The translations under genes and the position numbers were made by a program. Below, piece after piece: positions 49,582-58,912 of a stretch of DNA of 64,000 nucleotides; position 1 is the stretch's first letter, and each line of letters opens with the position of its first letter. The notes beneath the pieces are model-generated. The model did no database searches, had not been told where the DNA came from, and worked only from the letters and a program-made list of their open reading frames with translations. Source of the stretch: Streptomyces sp. NBC_01341 (GTDB taxonomy: Bacteria; Actinomycetota; Actinomycetes; Streptomycetales; Streptomycetaceae); assembly GCF_035946055.1 (NCBI RefSeq), contig NZ_CP108364.1, positions 3,658,001-3,722,000 on the forward strand. Direction: 5' to 3'.

Positions 49582-50316
49582 ATGAACGTTTCCCGCATCG
49601 CCATCGCCGGCGGCGTCGCCGCGTCCGCCGTCGTGCTGCTCGCCGGTACCGCCTCCGCGCACGTCAGCGTGCAGCCGCAGGGCCCGGCCGCCAAGGGCGG
49701 TTACGCCACCGTCAACTTCAAGGTTCCCAACGAGCGCGACGACGCCTCGACCGTGAAGCTCGAGGTCAGCTTCCCGACGGACCACCCCCTCTCGTCGGTC
49801 AGCCCGCAGCCGGTGGCCGGCTGGAAGATCGACGTCACCAAGAGCAAGCTGGCCAAGCCGCTCGACGTCCACGGCAAGAAGATCAACGAGGCCGTCTCCA
49901 AGGTCACCTGGACCGCGGAGGGCGACGGCATCAAGGCGGGCTTCTTCCAGCAGTTCCCGCTCTCCGTCGGGCAGCTTCCCGAGGACGCCGACCAGCTGGT
50001 CTTCAAGGCGCTCCAGACGTACAGCAACAAGGAAGTCGTCCGCTGGATCGAGGAGCCCACCGAGGGCGGGGACGAGCCCGAGAACCCCGCTCCCGTCCTC
50101 GCGCTGTCCGCTCCCGCGGAAGGCGCCCACGGCGCCGCCGCGGACGACAAGGACGACCACGACGCCGCCGAGGCGAAGGAGAGGACGGCTGCCACCGAGA
50201 CCGCGTCCTCGTCGAACAGTGACAGCACCGCCCGGGTCCTCGGCATCGTCGGCATCGTCGTCGGCGTCGCGGGAGTGGCCTTCGGCGTCCTCGCGGGCCG
50301 TCGCCGCAGCGCCTGA
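49582..50316 (+). CDS. YcnI-like copper-binding membrane protein (DUF1775)
   Basis: The 244-residue protein has a signal peptide that ends in ASAHV, leaving the N-terminal His of the DUF1775 fold (HVSVQPQGPAAKGGYATVNFKVPNE in part) as a copper ligand. The conserved Trp in the GWKIDV segment is present. An acidic linker (about 168-205) leads to one C-terminal membrane helix (LGIVGIVVGVAGVAFGVLAG). Related YcnI proteins bind Cu(II) through the N-terminal His, a Glu and a Trp. ATG 49582 lies 11 bases after GTGGAG. It heads the copper operon that runs to 53522. Confidence 0.85.
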   Translation: MNVSRIAIAGGVAASAVVLLAGTASAHVSVQPQGPAAKGGYATVNFKVPNERDDASTVKLEVSFPTDHPLSSVSPQPVAGWKIDVTKSKLAKPLDVHGKKINEAVSKVTWTAEGDGIKAGFFQQFPLSVGQLPEDADQLVFKALQTYSNKEVVRWIEEPTEGGDEPENPAPVLALSAPAEGAHGAAADDKDDHDAAEAKERTAATETASSSNSDSTARVLGIVGIVVGVAGVAFGVLAGRRRSA

Positions 50317-50362
50317 CCCGGCAGGGACCACCACTCGAACGACAGACCAGGGAATCAGCTCC

Positions 50363-51019
50363 ATGCACAGCAAGAAGACGGTGCTGGCCGCGGCGTTCGC
50401 CGCCGTGGCCGCACTGACCCTGTCGGCATGCGGCAGCAGTGAGGCCCCGGCGGACAAGTCCGTCGCCGACGTCTCCGCCCAGCCCGCGTCCAAGCCGGGA
50501 ACCGTGCTCGACCAGCCGTTCACCAAGCCCGACCTCGTGCTCACCGACACGCACGGGGAGAAGTACGACCTGCGCGCACGGACGAAGGGCAAGCCGACCC
50601 TCATCTACTTCGGCTACACCAACTGCCCCGACGTCTGCCCGCTGACCATGAGCAACATCGCGCTCGCCAAGCGCGCCCTGCCCAAGTCCCAGCAGGACGA
50701 ACTCCAGGTCGTCTTCATCACGACCGACCCCGAACGGGACACCCCGGCGTCCCTGGGCAGCTGGCTCAAGGCCCAGGACCCCGACTTCACCGGCCTCACC
50801 GGCGACTTCCCCGCCATCCAGGCGGGAGCACGGCAGATCGGTATCGGCATCGACCCGCCGAAGAAGGAGAAGGACGGCACGGTCGTCTCGATGCACGGCG
50901 CCCAGGTCATCGCGTTCTCCCCGAAGACCGACCAGGGCTACGTGCTCTACGGCGAGGACACCACGGCCGAGGACTACGAGAAGGACCTGCCGAAGCTCGT
51001 CGAGGGGGCGACCCCGTGA
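50363..51019 (+). CDS. Sco1/SenC-family copper chaperone lipoprotein
   Basis: The 218-residue lipoprotein has lipobox LSAC (Cys at about 23) and a thioredoxin-like Sco domain. The CxxxC copper site (NCPDVCP) and the distant His (MHGAQVIAF) are both present. Sco proteins deliver copper to the Cu-A centre of cytochrome c oxidase. The stop overlaps the next start (GTGA), which couples it to the PCuAC gene. Confidence 0.9.
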   Translation: MHSKKTVLAAAFAAVAALTLSACGSSEAPADKSVADVSAQPASKPGTVLDQPFTKPDLVLTDTHGEKYDLRARTKGKPTLIYFGYTNCPDVCPLTMSNIALAKRALPKSQQDELQVVFITTDPERDTPASLGSWLKAQDPDFTGLTGDFPAIQAGARQIGIGIDPPKKEKDGTVVSMHGAQVIAFSPKTDQGYVLYGEDTTAEDYEKDLPKLVEGATP

Positions 51020-51462
51020 GGCGTCGCAAGACCGTCGCGGGGACGCTGACACTGGCCACCGGGCTGGCCCTGGCAGCGTGTTCGTCGGACGGCCCCCCGC
51101 GGCTGGAGGTGACCGGGGCGTTCATGCCGCAGCCCGTCAGCGACATGGCGGCCGGATTCCTCCTCGTCAAGAACAGCGGTGGGGCCACCGACCGGCTCAC
51201 CTCGGTCACCAGCTCGCTCTCCGACCACGTCTCCATCCACGAGACGCGGAACCGGACGATGCGGATGGTCACGTCGTTCGAGGTGCCCGCCAAGGGCGAG
51301 CTCAACCTCGAACGCGGCGGCAGCCACATCATGTTCACGGACCTCAAGCAGCGGCCCAAGCCGGGCGAGACGGTCTCCGTGGAGCTGAACTTCGAGAAGG
51401 CCGACCCCATCAAGGTCGACATTCCCGTGAAGGAGACCACCTACAACCCGAAGAAGCAGTGA
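51016..51462 (+). CDS. PCu(A)C-type copper chaperone
   Basis: The 148-residue lipoprotein has lipobox AAC (Cys near 22) and the PCu(A)C fold with copper ligands His and Met in SIHETRNRTMRM and HIMF. It hands Cu(I) to Sco or directly to cytochrome oxidase. GTG 51016 overlaps the sco-like stop. It is followed within 15 bp by the CopC-CopD gene. Confidence 0.9.
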   Translation: MRRRKTVAGTLTLATGLALAACSSDGPPRLEVTGAFMPQPVSDMAAGFLLVKNSGGATDRLTSVTSSLSDHVSIHETRNRTMRMVTSFEVPAKGELNLERGGSHIMFTDLKQRPKPGETVSVELNFEKADPIKVDIPVKETTYNPKKQ

Positions 51463-51476
51463 GGTACTGACACCCC

Positions 51477-53522
51477 ATGACAGCCACCGCCCCGCACTTC
51501 GGGCCCTCCCCGGCACGACGGCCGCTCGCCGCGGTCCCGCTCCTCGCCGCCCTGATCAGCCTGCTGTTCGGCCTGGTCCTGGCCGGCGCGAGCCCCGCGT
51601 CCGCGCACGCCGCCCTCACCGGGAGCGACCCGCAGGACGGGGCGGTGGTCGTCACCGCCCCGGAGGAGGTCACCCTCACCTTCTCCGAGCAGATCGCCAT
51701 GGGCGACGACTCGATCCGGGTGCTGGACCCGGACGGCAAGCGCGCCGACAGCGGCGCACCGCGTGACCTCACGGCGGGCGGTGCGGTGCGCTACGGCGTC
51801 GCGCTCCACAGTGGCCTGCCCGACGGCACGTACACCGTGGCCTGGCAGGCCGTCTCCGCGGACAGCCACCCGGTGTCCGGAGCCTTCACCTTCTCCGTCG
51901 GGGCCCCCTCGGAAACCACCGTGGCGCTGCCCTCCTCCGGGGCCGGCGGGGGCCTCGTCGGGGCGCTCTACGGCATCGCGCGCTACGCCGCGTACGCCGG
52001 ATTCATCCTGCTCGCGGGCGGATCCGCCTTCGTGCTCGCGTGCTGGCAGCGTGGGGCGGGGTCCCGGCCCCTGCAGCGGCTCGTCGTACGCGGCTGGATC
52101 ACGCTCACCGCCTCCACCCTGGCCATGCTGCTCCTGCGCAGCCCCTACACCGGTTCCGGCAAGCTCTCGGACGCCTTCGACCTCGACGGACTGCAGACGG
52201 TGCTGGACACCAAGCCGGGAGCCGCGCTGGTCTCGCGGCTGCTGCTCCTGGGTGCCTCCGCCCTCTTCATCGCCGTCCTCTTCGGGGCGTACGCCAAGCG
52301 CGAGGAAGGGAAGGAGAAGCAGGACCTCACCTTCGGACTCGCGATCGGCGGAGCGGTCATCGCGGCGGGCATCGCCGGTACGTGGGCCCTGGCCGAGCAC
52401 GCGTCGACGGGCGTCCAGCCCGGTATCGCGATGCCGGTCGACGTGCTCCACCTGCTGGCCGTGGCCGGCTGGCTGGGCGGTCTCGCCTCGCTGCTGGTCG
52501 CCCTGTACCGGGCTCCGGACATCACGAGCGGCGCCGTACGGCGGTTTTCCCGGATGGCGTTCGGCAGCGTGGTCGTCCTTGCCGCGACCGGGCTCTACCA
52601 GTCCTGGCGCCAGGTCGGCTCCTGGTCCGCCCTGACCGGCACCCGGTACGGGCAGCTCCTGCTGCTGAAGGTGGCGCTCGTCGCCGTACTGGTGGGCGTC
52701 GCGTGGATCTCACGGCGGTGGACGGCGCGGCTGACCGCCGGCGCCGTATCCGGCGACCCGGTTCCGGCCGCCGCCGGGATCCGGTCAGCCGGGCCGGACG
52801 AACCGGCGGCTTCCGGGACCGGGGGTTCCGCCGATATGCCGAAGGCCCTGGCGGCCACGGCCACTTCGGATGCCCCGGTCACGACCGTCGTCGCCTCGGC
52901 GGACGTCACCGCCACGAGCGGCGCGGCCGAGGTCGACGTCGATCCGGAACGTGCCGCACAACTGTCCCGGCAGCGCGCGGCTCTGACCGCGACGAAGGAG
53001 AAGCGTGCCCGCGACGCCGACCCCGAACGGTCCGGGCTGCGCCGCTCCGTACTGGTGGAGACCGGCATCGCGGTGGTGCTGCTCGTGGTGACGACGATCC
53101 TCACCTCCACCGAACCCGGCCGCACCGAGGAGGAGGCGGCCCGAGGCAGCACCACGGCGGCGGCCACGCCGGTGACCGGCGGCCAGGTGACCGTGAGCCT
53201 CCCCTTCGACACCGGCGGCAGGGGCGGGAAGGGCACCGTGCGCATGGACATGTCGCCGGGCGGAACCGGGTCCAACAACGTGCACCTCTGGATCGAGGCG
53301 CCCGGCAACCTCCCCATGGACGTACCCGAGGTGAAGCTCGCCTTCACCCTGGAGTCCAAGGACATCGGTCCCCTCCCGGTGATCCCCGACCGCCTCACCG
53401 AGGGGCACTGGACGGCCGCCAACGTACAGATCCCGATGGCCGGCGACTGGAAGGTCTCGGTCACGGTGAGGACGTCGGACATCGACCAGACGACCATCGA
53501 CAAGAACGTGAAGATCGGCTGA
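51477..53522 (+). CDS. CopC-CopD fusion copper transport protein (YcnJ-like)
   Basis: The 681-residue protein has a signal peptide ending near SASAHA, so CopC starts with His (HAALTGSDPQDGAVV). The CopC domain runs to about 145. The CopD part with about eight membrane helices covers 155-430, and the extracellular C-terminal region (about 560-680) has a further beta domain (VTVSLPFDTGG ... VHLWIEAPGNLP). A hydrophilic insertion between 430 and 520 interrupts it. It probably imports copper across the membrane. It is the largest gene of the YcnI-Sco-PCuAC-CopCD operon. Confidence 0.85.
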   Translation: MTATAPHFGPSPARRPLAAVPLLAALISLLFGLVLAGASPASAHAALTGSDPQDGAVVVTAPEEVTLTFSEQIAMGDDSIRVLDPDGKRADSGAPRDLTAGGAVRYGVALHSGLPDGTYTVAWQAVSADSHPVSGAFTFSVGAPSETTVALPSSGAGGGLVGALYGIARYAAYAGFILLAGGSAFVLACWQRGAGSRPLQRLVVRGWITLTASTLAMLLLRSPYTGSGKLSDAFDLDGLQTVLDTKPGAALVSRLLLLGASALFIAVLFGAYAKREEGKEKQDLTFGLAIGGAVIAAGIAGTWALAEHASTGVQPGIAMPVDVLHLLAVAGWLGGLASLLVALYRAPDITSGAVRRFSRMAFGSVVVLAATGLYQSWRQVGSWSALTGTRYGQLLLLKVALVAVLVGVAWISRRWTARLTAGAVSGDPVPAAAGIRSAGPDEPAASGTGGSADMPKALAATATSDAPVTTVVASADVTATSGAAEVDVDPERAAQLSRQRAALTATKEKRARDADPERSGLRRSVLVETGIAVVLLVVTTILTSTEPGRTEEEAARGSTTAAATPVTGGQVTVSLPFDTGGRGGKGTVRMDMSPGGTGSNNVHLWIEAPGNLPMDVPEVKLAFTLESKDIGPLPVIPDRLTEGHWTAANVQIPMAGDWKVSVTVRTSDIDQTTIDKNVKIG

Positions 53523-53527
53523 GCAGG

Positions 53528-54835
53528 GTGAGCACGAAGAAGGACAGTCCCGGGGCCCGCCGTCCCACCGACGCCCGCAGCGACTCATCCGGTGGCACGG
53601 GAGCCGTCTCCCGGCGACGGCTGATCGGCGGCGTGGGAGCGGCGGGTGCCGCAGGCCTGGTCCTCGGCGCGGCAGGCGGTGCGGGCGGTTACGCCGCGAC
53701 GCGCGGTGACGAGCCGACGGCTCTGACCACGGTCGGTTCGACCCAGGCGATGTTTCACGGGAAACATCAAGCGGGGATCACCACTCCGCTTCAGGCCCGC
53801 GGGCACCTGATCGCGTTCGATCTCGCCCCGGGCTCCGGGCGCAAGGAGGCCGCTGCCCTGATGCGCCGCTGGTCCGCCGTGGCCGCAGGGCTGATGGCCG
53901 GCGAGCCGGCAGACGGCCACGGGCACGACACCGGGGTGGCCCTGGACGCGGGACCTTCCTCCCTGACGGTCACCTTCGGCTTCGGGCGCACCTTCTTCGA
54001 CCGCACCGGTCTGACCGATCGCAGGCCGCCGGCCCTGGACCCACTGCCCGCCTTCTCCTCCGACCACCTCGACCCGAAGCGGTCCGACGGGGACCTGTGG
54101 GTGCAGATCGGCGCCGATGACGCGCTGGTCGCGTTCCACGCGCTGCGCGCGCTCCAGAAGGAGGCCGGAACGGCCGCCCGCGTGCGCTGGCAGATGAACG
54201 GCTTCAACCGCACCCCGGGGGCCACGGACCGGCCGATGACCGCGCGCAACCTGATGGGCCAGGTCGACGGCACGAACAACCCGAAGCCGACGGAGAGCGA
54301 CTTCGACGAGCGGGTCTTCGTGCCGTCCGGCGGTCCCTCGGCCTACACCTGGATGGCGGGTGGTTCGTACGTCGTCGTACGGCGGATCCGGATGCTCCTC
54401 GACGACTGGGAGCAACTGACGGTGAAGCGGCAGGAGCAGATCATCGGGCGGCGCAAGACCGACGGCGCTCCGCTCAGCGGCGGCTCGGAGACCACGCCGA
54501 TGGACCTGGACAAGGCGGGGCCGGACGGCGAGCTGCTCGTGCCCGGCAACGCTCATGCGCGGATCTCCTCCCCCGAGAAGAACGGAGGCGCCGCGATGCT
54601 GCGCCGGCCGTTCTCGTACCACGACGGCATCTCGGACGACGGAGTCCCGGACGCGGGGCTGCTGTTCGTCTGCTGGCAGGCCGACCCGTTCAAGGGGTTC
54701 ATCCCGGTGCAGCGCAAGCTCGACCGGGGGGACGCGCTCTCGCCGTTCATCCGGCACGAGGCGGGCGGTCTCTTCGCCGTCCCCGGGGGCGCCGCGTCCG
54801 GGGAGTACGTGGGACAGCGGCTGCTGGAGGCGTGA
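53528..54835 (+). CDS. efeB: Tat-exported Dyp-type peroxidase (EfeB-like)
   Basis: The 435-residue precursor has a twin-arginine signal (SRRRLIGGVGAAGAAGLVLGA, in part). The ferredoxin-like Dyp folds include the GxxDG motif GQVDGTN and the proximal His region ANAHARISSPEK. These enzymes are heme peroxidases; the EfeB subgroup takes iron from heme or helps iron uptake with EfeUO. Here the gene follows a copper operon and no efeU or efeO is near, so its role may be copper-linked or oxidative. The start is GTG 53528. A parS-like site lies inside the coding region. Confidence 0.85.
   Translation: MSTKKDSPGARRPTDARSDSSGGTGAVSRRRLIGGVGAAGAAGLVLGAAGGAGGYAATRGDEPTALTTVGSTQAMFHGKHQAGITTPLQARGHLIAFDLAPGSGRKEAAALMRRWSAVAAGLMAGEPADGHGHDTGVALDAGPSSLTVTFGFGRTFFDRTGLTDRRPPALDPLPAFSSDHLDPKRSDGDLWVQIGADDALVAFHALRALQKEAGTAARVRWQMNGFNRTPGATDRPMTARNLMGQVDGTNNPKPTESDFDERVFVPSGGPSAYTWMAGGSYVVVRRIRMLLDDWEQLTVKRQEQIIGRRKTDGAPLSGGSETTPMDLDKAGPDGELLVPGNAHARISSPEKNGGAAMLRRPFSYHDGISDDGVPDAGLLFVCWQADPFKGFIPVQRKLDRGDALSPFIRHEAGGLFAVPGGAASGEYVGQRLLEA
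53751..53766. promoter_or_regulatory. parS-like ParB-binding site inside efeB
   Basis: TGTTTCACGGGAAACA differs from the consensus 16-mer TGTTTCACGTGAAACA at one position. Streptomyces chromosomes carry about twenty parS sites near oriC, several with one mismatch, which ParB binds for chromosome segregation. Confidence 0.7.
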
Positions 54836-54867
54836 GGCGCACGGCGTGGGCCCACTAGGGTGACCGC

Positions 54868-55803
54868 ATGTCAGCCACGCGTTACGCCTACCTCGGCCCC
54901 GAAGGCACCTTCACCGAGGTCGCCCTCCGCACCCTGCCCGAGGCCGCCACCCGGGAACTCGTACCCATGGTCTCGGTGCCGGCCGCGCTGGACGCGGTGC
55001 GCAGCGGAGAGGCAGCCGCGGCTCTCGTCCCCATCGAGAACTCCGTCGAGGGCGGTATCAGCGCGACGCTCGACGAGCTGACCACGGGTGCCCCGCTGAT
55101 GATCTACCGCGAGGTTCTCCTCTCCATCACGTTCGCACTGCTGGTACGTCCCGGGACGAAGCTGTCGGACGTCAAGACCGTCACGGCCCATCCGGCCGCA
55201 CAGCCCCAGGTACGCAACTGGATGGCGGCCAGCCTGCCCAACGCCGTGTGGGAGTCGGCGGCCTCGAACGCGGACGGTGCCCGGCTGGTCCAGGAGGGGC
55301 GCTTCGACGCGGCCTTCGCGGGCGAGTTCGCGGCGGCGACCTACGGGCTCGAACCCCTGGTGACCCAGATCCACGACGCGGAGAACGCGCAGACCCGCTT
55401 CGTGCTGGTCGGACGCCCGGCCAGGCCGTCCGCGCCGACGGGCGCGGACAAGACCTCTGTGGTCATCTGGCTCGGGGACGACCACCCGGGCGCCCTGCTC
55501 GAACTGCTCCAGGAGTTCGCCGTACGCGGGGTCAACCTGATGCTGATCCAGTCCCGGCCCACGGGGGAGGGCATCGGGAACTACTGCTTCGCCGTGGACG
55601 CGGAGGGACACATCGCGGACCGCCGGGTCGGCGAGGCCCTCATGGGGCTGAAGCGCATCTGCCCCAACGTACGGTTCCTGGGGTCCTATCCGCGGGCCGG
55701 AGTCACGCCCCGGGAGGTCAGCCCCCTGCGGGTCGGGACATCGGACACGGACTTCACCGAGGCGTCCGACTGGCTGGCACGCAGCCAGGACGGCAGAGCC
55801 TGA
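54868..55803 (+). CDS. pheA: Prephenate dehydratase
   Basis: The 311-residue enzyme converts prephenate to phenylpyruvate in phenylalanine synthesis. The catalytic domain (about 3-185) shows YLGPEGTFTE at the N-terminus, VPIENSVEGGISATLDEL, and the TRF motif AQTRFVLVG near 171-179. The regulatory ACT domain (about 195-275) contains HPGALLELLQEFAVRGVNL. No chorismate mutase domain is fused. It is convergent with nothing and reads towards serS across the DnaA-box region. Confidence 0.95.
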   Translation: MSATRYAYLGPEGTFTEVALRTLPEAATRELVPMVSVPAALDAVRSGEAAAALVPIENSVEGGISATLDELTTGAPLMIYREVLLSITFALLVRPGTKLSDVKTVTAHPAAQPQVRNWMAASLPNAVWESAASNADGARLVQEGRFDAAFAGEFAAATYGLEPLVTQIHDAENAQTRFVLVGRPARPSAPTGADKTSVVIWLGDDHPGALLELLQEFAVRGVNLMLIQSRPTGEGIGNYCFAVDAEGHIADRRVGEALMGLKRICPNVRFLGSYPRAGVTPREVSPLRVGTSDTDFTEASDWLARSQDGRA

Positions 55804-56458
55804 GGACCGAGGGGCACGTCAGCGGTCCGGCAGCGTGAACCGCCACGTCGCGGACGACCGGGTAAACGGGGAATCCGGCGGCCCTCCCCTCCGGCTTCAT
55901 CGCGGAGGGATCACCGGCCTCGTTGCACACAGAGTTATCCACAGGGTGCACCCGCGGCCTGGGGACAAGTCGACACCACAATGCGACATGGTCGACAAAT
56001 CACCTCGGAGGACCTAGATCACCCACGAGGGCGCACCTCGCCCGCGCCAGCCCAATTTCCTTGATCAACACATCGGAACGGCGAATACCCACCCGAATGA
56101 GTGCACGGTTCAGGTTTAAGGGGCGAATCCTTGTCCCGTCATGCCGCTTTCGGAACGATCTCTTCCGATGTCCACAGAACTTCTTCACAGCCTGTGGATA
56201 ACTAAATGGATCATCACCCCCCTGTGGACAAGAGGCCCCGAGAGGGCACCCCCAACTCCCGCCACACGCAACGCCGATGCGCCGCACCACGGGCTGGTTA
56301 TTCCCTTATCGGGGCAATGCGGGCTGTTTATCGACGAGCGCCGGCCCGGGAGCGCCCACGATTGCCCCTAGGATTGCCGATTCCGGCAATCCGGGCAAAG
56401 CGCCGCGCTCGGTGATATCGGTTCGAGCGGCGGATCCCCGCACCGGTAGCCTTGAGGG
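55804..56458. other. Intergenic, 655 bp, relatively AT-rich, DnaA boxes
   Basis: This gap between pheA and serS is clearly lower in GC than the neighbours. It holds several DnaA-box sequences (separate entry), inverted repeats near 56280-56420 (such as GATTGCC ... GGCAATC), and presumably the serS promoter. No gene is supported in either strand. Confidence 0.7.
55935..56231. promoter_or_regulatory. DnaA-box cluster upstream of serS
   Basis: Exact boxes are TTATCCACA at 55935-55943, its complement at 56193-56201, and the complement of TTGTCCACA at 56223-56231. One-mismatch boxes are at 55960-55968 and 56168-56176. Others with two mismatches occur nearby. From memory a DnaA-box cluster outside oriC was described on cosmid D78 of S. 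coelicolor, the cosmid that carries serS; this should be its counterpart. Confidence 0.75.
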
Positions 56459-57736
56459 GTGATTGACCTTCGCCTGCTCCGTGAGGACCCCGACCGTGTT
56501 CGCGCCTCCCAGCGCGCCCGTGGAGAGGACGTCGCGCTCGTCGACGCCCTGCTCTCCGCCGACGAGCTGCGCAGGTCGTCCGGCGTCCGCTTCGACGAAC
56601 TCCGCTCCGAGCAGAAGTCGCTCGGCAAACTGATCCCCAAGGCCACCCCCGAGGAGCGTGCCGAGCTCCTCAAGAAGGCCGATCAGCTCAAGTCCGAGGT
56701 CAAGGCCGCCGACGCCGCGCAGGACGAGGCGGACGCCGAAGCCAAGCGGCTGCTCCTGCTCCTCGGCAACATCGTCCATGAGGACGTGCCGGTCGGCGGC
56801 GAGGAGGACTTCGTCGTCCTGGAGACACACGGCACGATCCGTGACTTCGGCGCCGAGGGCTTCGAGCCCAGGGACCACCTGGAGCTCGGCGAGGCCTTGG
56901 GCGCCATCGACATGGAGCGCGGCGCCAAGGTCTCCGGATCGCGCTTCTACTACCTGACCGGCATCGGCGCGCTGCTCGAACTCGCCCTGGTCAACGCGGC
57001 GATCGCCCAGGCCACCGAGGCCGGTTTCGTCCCCATGCTGACCCCTGCACTGGTGCGTCCGCGCGCCATGGAGGGCACGGGCTTCCTCGGCCAGGCCGCG
57101 GAGAACGTGTACCACCTGGAGAAGGACGACTACTACCTGGTCGGCACCTCCGAGGTCCCCCTCGCGGCGTACCACATGGACGAGATCATCGACGCCGACA
57201 AGCTGCCCCTGCGGTACGCCGGCTACTCGCCGTGCTTCCGCCGCGAAGCGGGCACGTACGGCAAGGACACCCGCGGAATCTTCCGCGTGCACCAGTTCGA
57301 CAAGGTCGAGATGTTCTCGTACGTCGACCCGGCCGACGCCGAGGCCGAGCACCGCAGGCTCCTGGACTGGGAGAAGCAGTGGCTCACCGGCCTCGAGCTG
57401 CCGTTCCAGGTGATCGACGTCGCGACCGGCGACCTGGGCGCCTCGGCCTCCCGGAAGTTCGACTGCGAGGCGTGGATCCCGACCCAGGGCAAGTACCGCG
57501 AGCTGACCTCCGCGTCGAACTGCGACGGCTTCCAGGCCCGCCGGCTCTCCGTCCGCATGCGTGAGGGCAAGAAGGTCCAGCCGCTGTCGACGCTGAACGG
57601 CACGCTCTGCGCCGTACCGCGCACGATCGTGGCGATCCTGGAGAACCACCAGCTGCCCGACGGCTCGGTGCGCGTGCCCGAGCTCCTCCGGCCGTACCTG
57701 GGCGGGCGCGAGCTGCTGGAGCCGGTCTCCAAGTGA
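56459..57736 (+). CDS. serS: Seryl-tRNA synthetase
   Basis: The 425-residue class II synthetase has the long helical coiled-coil arm (about 30-105) that contacts the tRNA-Ser variable arm. Motif 2 is FRREAGTYGKDTRGIFRVHQF (in part), followed by SASNCDGFQARR. Motif 3 is LNGTLCAVPRTIVAILENHQ. The start is GTG 56459. Its stop overlaps the HAD-phosphatase GTG (AAGTGA), so the two are co-translated. Confidence 0.97.
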   Translation: MIDLRLLREDPDRVRASQRARGEDVALVDALLSADELRRSSGVRFDELRSEQKSLGKLIPKATPEERAELLKKADQLKSEVKAADAAQDEADAEAKRLLLLLGNIVHEDVPVGGEEDFVVLETHGTIRDFGAEGFEPRDHLELGEALGAIDMERGAKVSGSRFYYLTGIGALLELALVNAAIAQATEAGFVPMLTPALVRPRAMEGTGFLGQAAENVYHLEKDDYYLVGTSEVPLAAYHMDEIIDADKLPLRYAGYSPCFRREAGTYGKDTRGIFRVHQFDKVEMFSYVDPADAEAEHRRLLDWEKQWLTGLELPFQVIDVATGDLGASASRKFDCEAWIPTQGKYRELTSASNCDGFQARRLSVRMREGKKVQPLSTLNGTLCAVPRTIVAILENHQLPDGSVRVPELLRPYLGGRELLEPVSK

Positions 57737-58548
57737 CGTTCCCCTACAAGCTCGTCGCGACCGATCTCGACGGCACCCTGCTGCGTGACGACCACACGGT
57801 CTCCGAACGCACCCGGGAGGCGCTGGCCGCGGCCACCGCGGCCGGCGCGGCGCACATCGTCGTCACCGGCCGCGCGGTGGCCTGGACCCGGCACATCCTG
57901 GACGACCTGGGCTACGACGGGCTCGCGGTGTGCGGTCAGGGTGCGCAGGTCTACCACGCGGGCGAGCACAGGCTGCTGACCTCGCTCACGCTCGACCGGC
58001 AGCTCGCCGGGCTCGCGCTGTCCAAGATCGAGGCGGAGGCCGGTCCGCTGGCGCTGGCGGTCAGTCGCGACGGGCTCGACGGGGAGGTGCTGGTCGGCCC
58101 CGGGTACCGGGTGCAGGAAGGGCCGGTACCCGCGCGGTACATGAAGGATCCCGCCGAGATGTGGGCCGCCCCGCTGAACAAGATCTACATACAGCATCCC
58201 GAGCTCGACGACGACGCGCTGGCACGGACCGCGCGCCAGGCCGTCGGCAGCCTCGTGAACGTGGTCATGGCGGGGCCCGGCGTGGTGGAGATCCTTCCCC
58301 TGGGGCTGAGCAAGGCGACCGGCCTCTCGCTGGCCGCCCGCCGGCTGGGGCTCAAGGCGGCGGACACGCTGGCGTTCGGTGACATGCCGAACGACATCCC
58401 GATGTTCGGCTGGGCCCGGCACGGGGTCGCCATGGCCAACGCGCACGACGAGCTGAAGGCCGTGGCGCACGAGATCACCGCATCGAACGAGCACGACGGC
58501 ATCGCGGTCGTGCTGGAGGAACTGCTGCGTACGCCCCCGGGCGTCTAG
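57733..58548 (+). CDS. HAD-family hydrolase, Cof type
   Basis: The 271-residue phosphatase has motif I VATDLDGTLLRDD (nucleophile Asp 9, general acid Asp 11), motif II VVTGR, motif III Lys near 195 and motif IV GDMPNDIPMF. A C2-type cap sits between 85 and 190. Cof-type enzymes hydrolyse sugar phosphates and similar small molecules. It overlaps serS by GTGA and is probably transcribed with it. Confidence 0.9.
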   Translation: MTFPYKLVATDLDGTLLRDDHTVSERTREALAAATAAGAAHIVVTGRAVAWTRHILDDLGYDGLAVCGQGAQVYHAGEHRLLTSLTLDRQLAGLALSKIEAEAGPLALAVSRDGLDGEVLVGPGYRVQEGPVPARYMKDPAEMWAAPLNKIYIQHPELDDDALARTARQAVGSLVNVVMAGPGVVEILPLGLSKATGLSLAARRLGLKAADTLAFGDMPNDIPMFGWARHGVAMANAHDELKAVAHEITASNEHDGIAVVLEELLRTPPGV

Positions 58549-58912
58549 AACCTCTGTTTGGATCATGCCGTGCTCGCGTGCCCCGGCACCGGGCCTCACG
58601 GCGTGGTCGGCGCCGCGCGTCCCTCGGGGGTGGTTCACGCTGAGCGGCGTGCCGACCTCCCCGGGCCGGACGGGCCGCGATCACCACCTGCGCACGCGCT
58701 CGAAACCGAGTGGATCACAGGTACCCCGGACCTGGCCTCGGCCGTCACCGCGTCAGCCCCGAAGTTCCCTGTTCGGCAGGCCACTTGGACCGAGGAAAAG
58801 CAACTTCGACATGAGCCGCGGAGGCAGCTACCTTCACCTGGGCTTCGGCGATCTCCCCCACCGCGCAGGAGTTCCCTCAGGCTGACCCGCACCCCCAACC
58901 AGGGAGAGACGC
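58549..58912. other. Intergenic, 364 bp, no feature recognised
   Basis: No supported coding frame, strong repeat or RNA was found. GGGAGAG at 58902-58908 is the ribosome-binding site of the next gene. The rest may hold its promoter. Confidence 0.4.
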
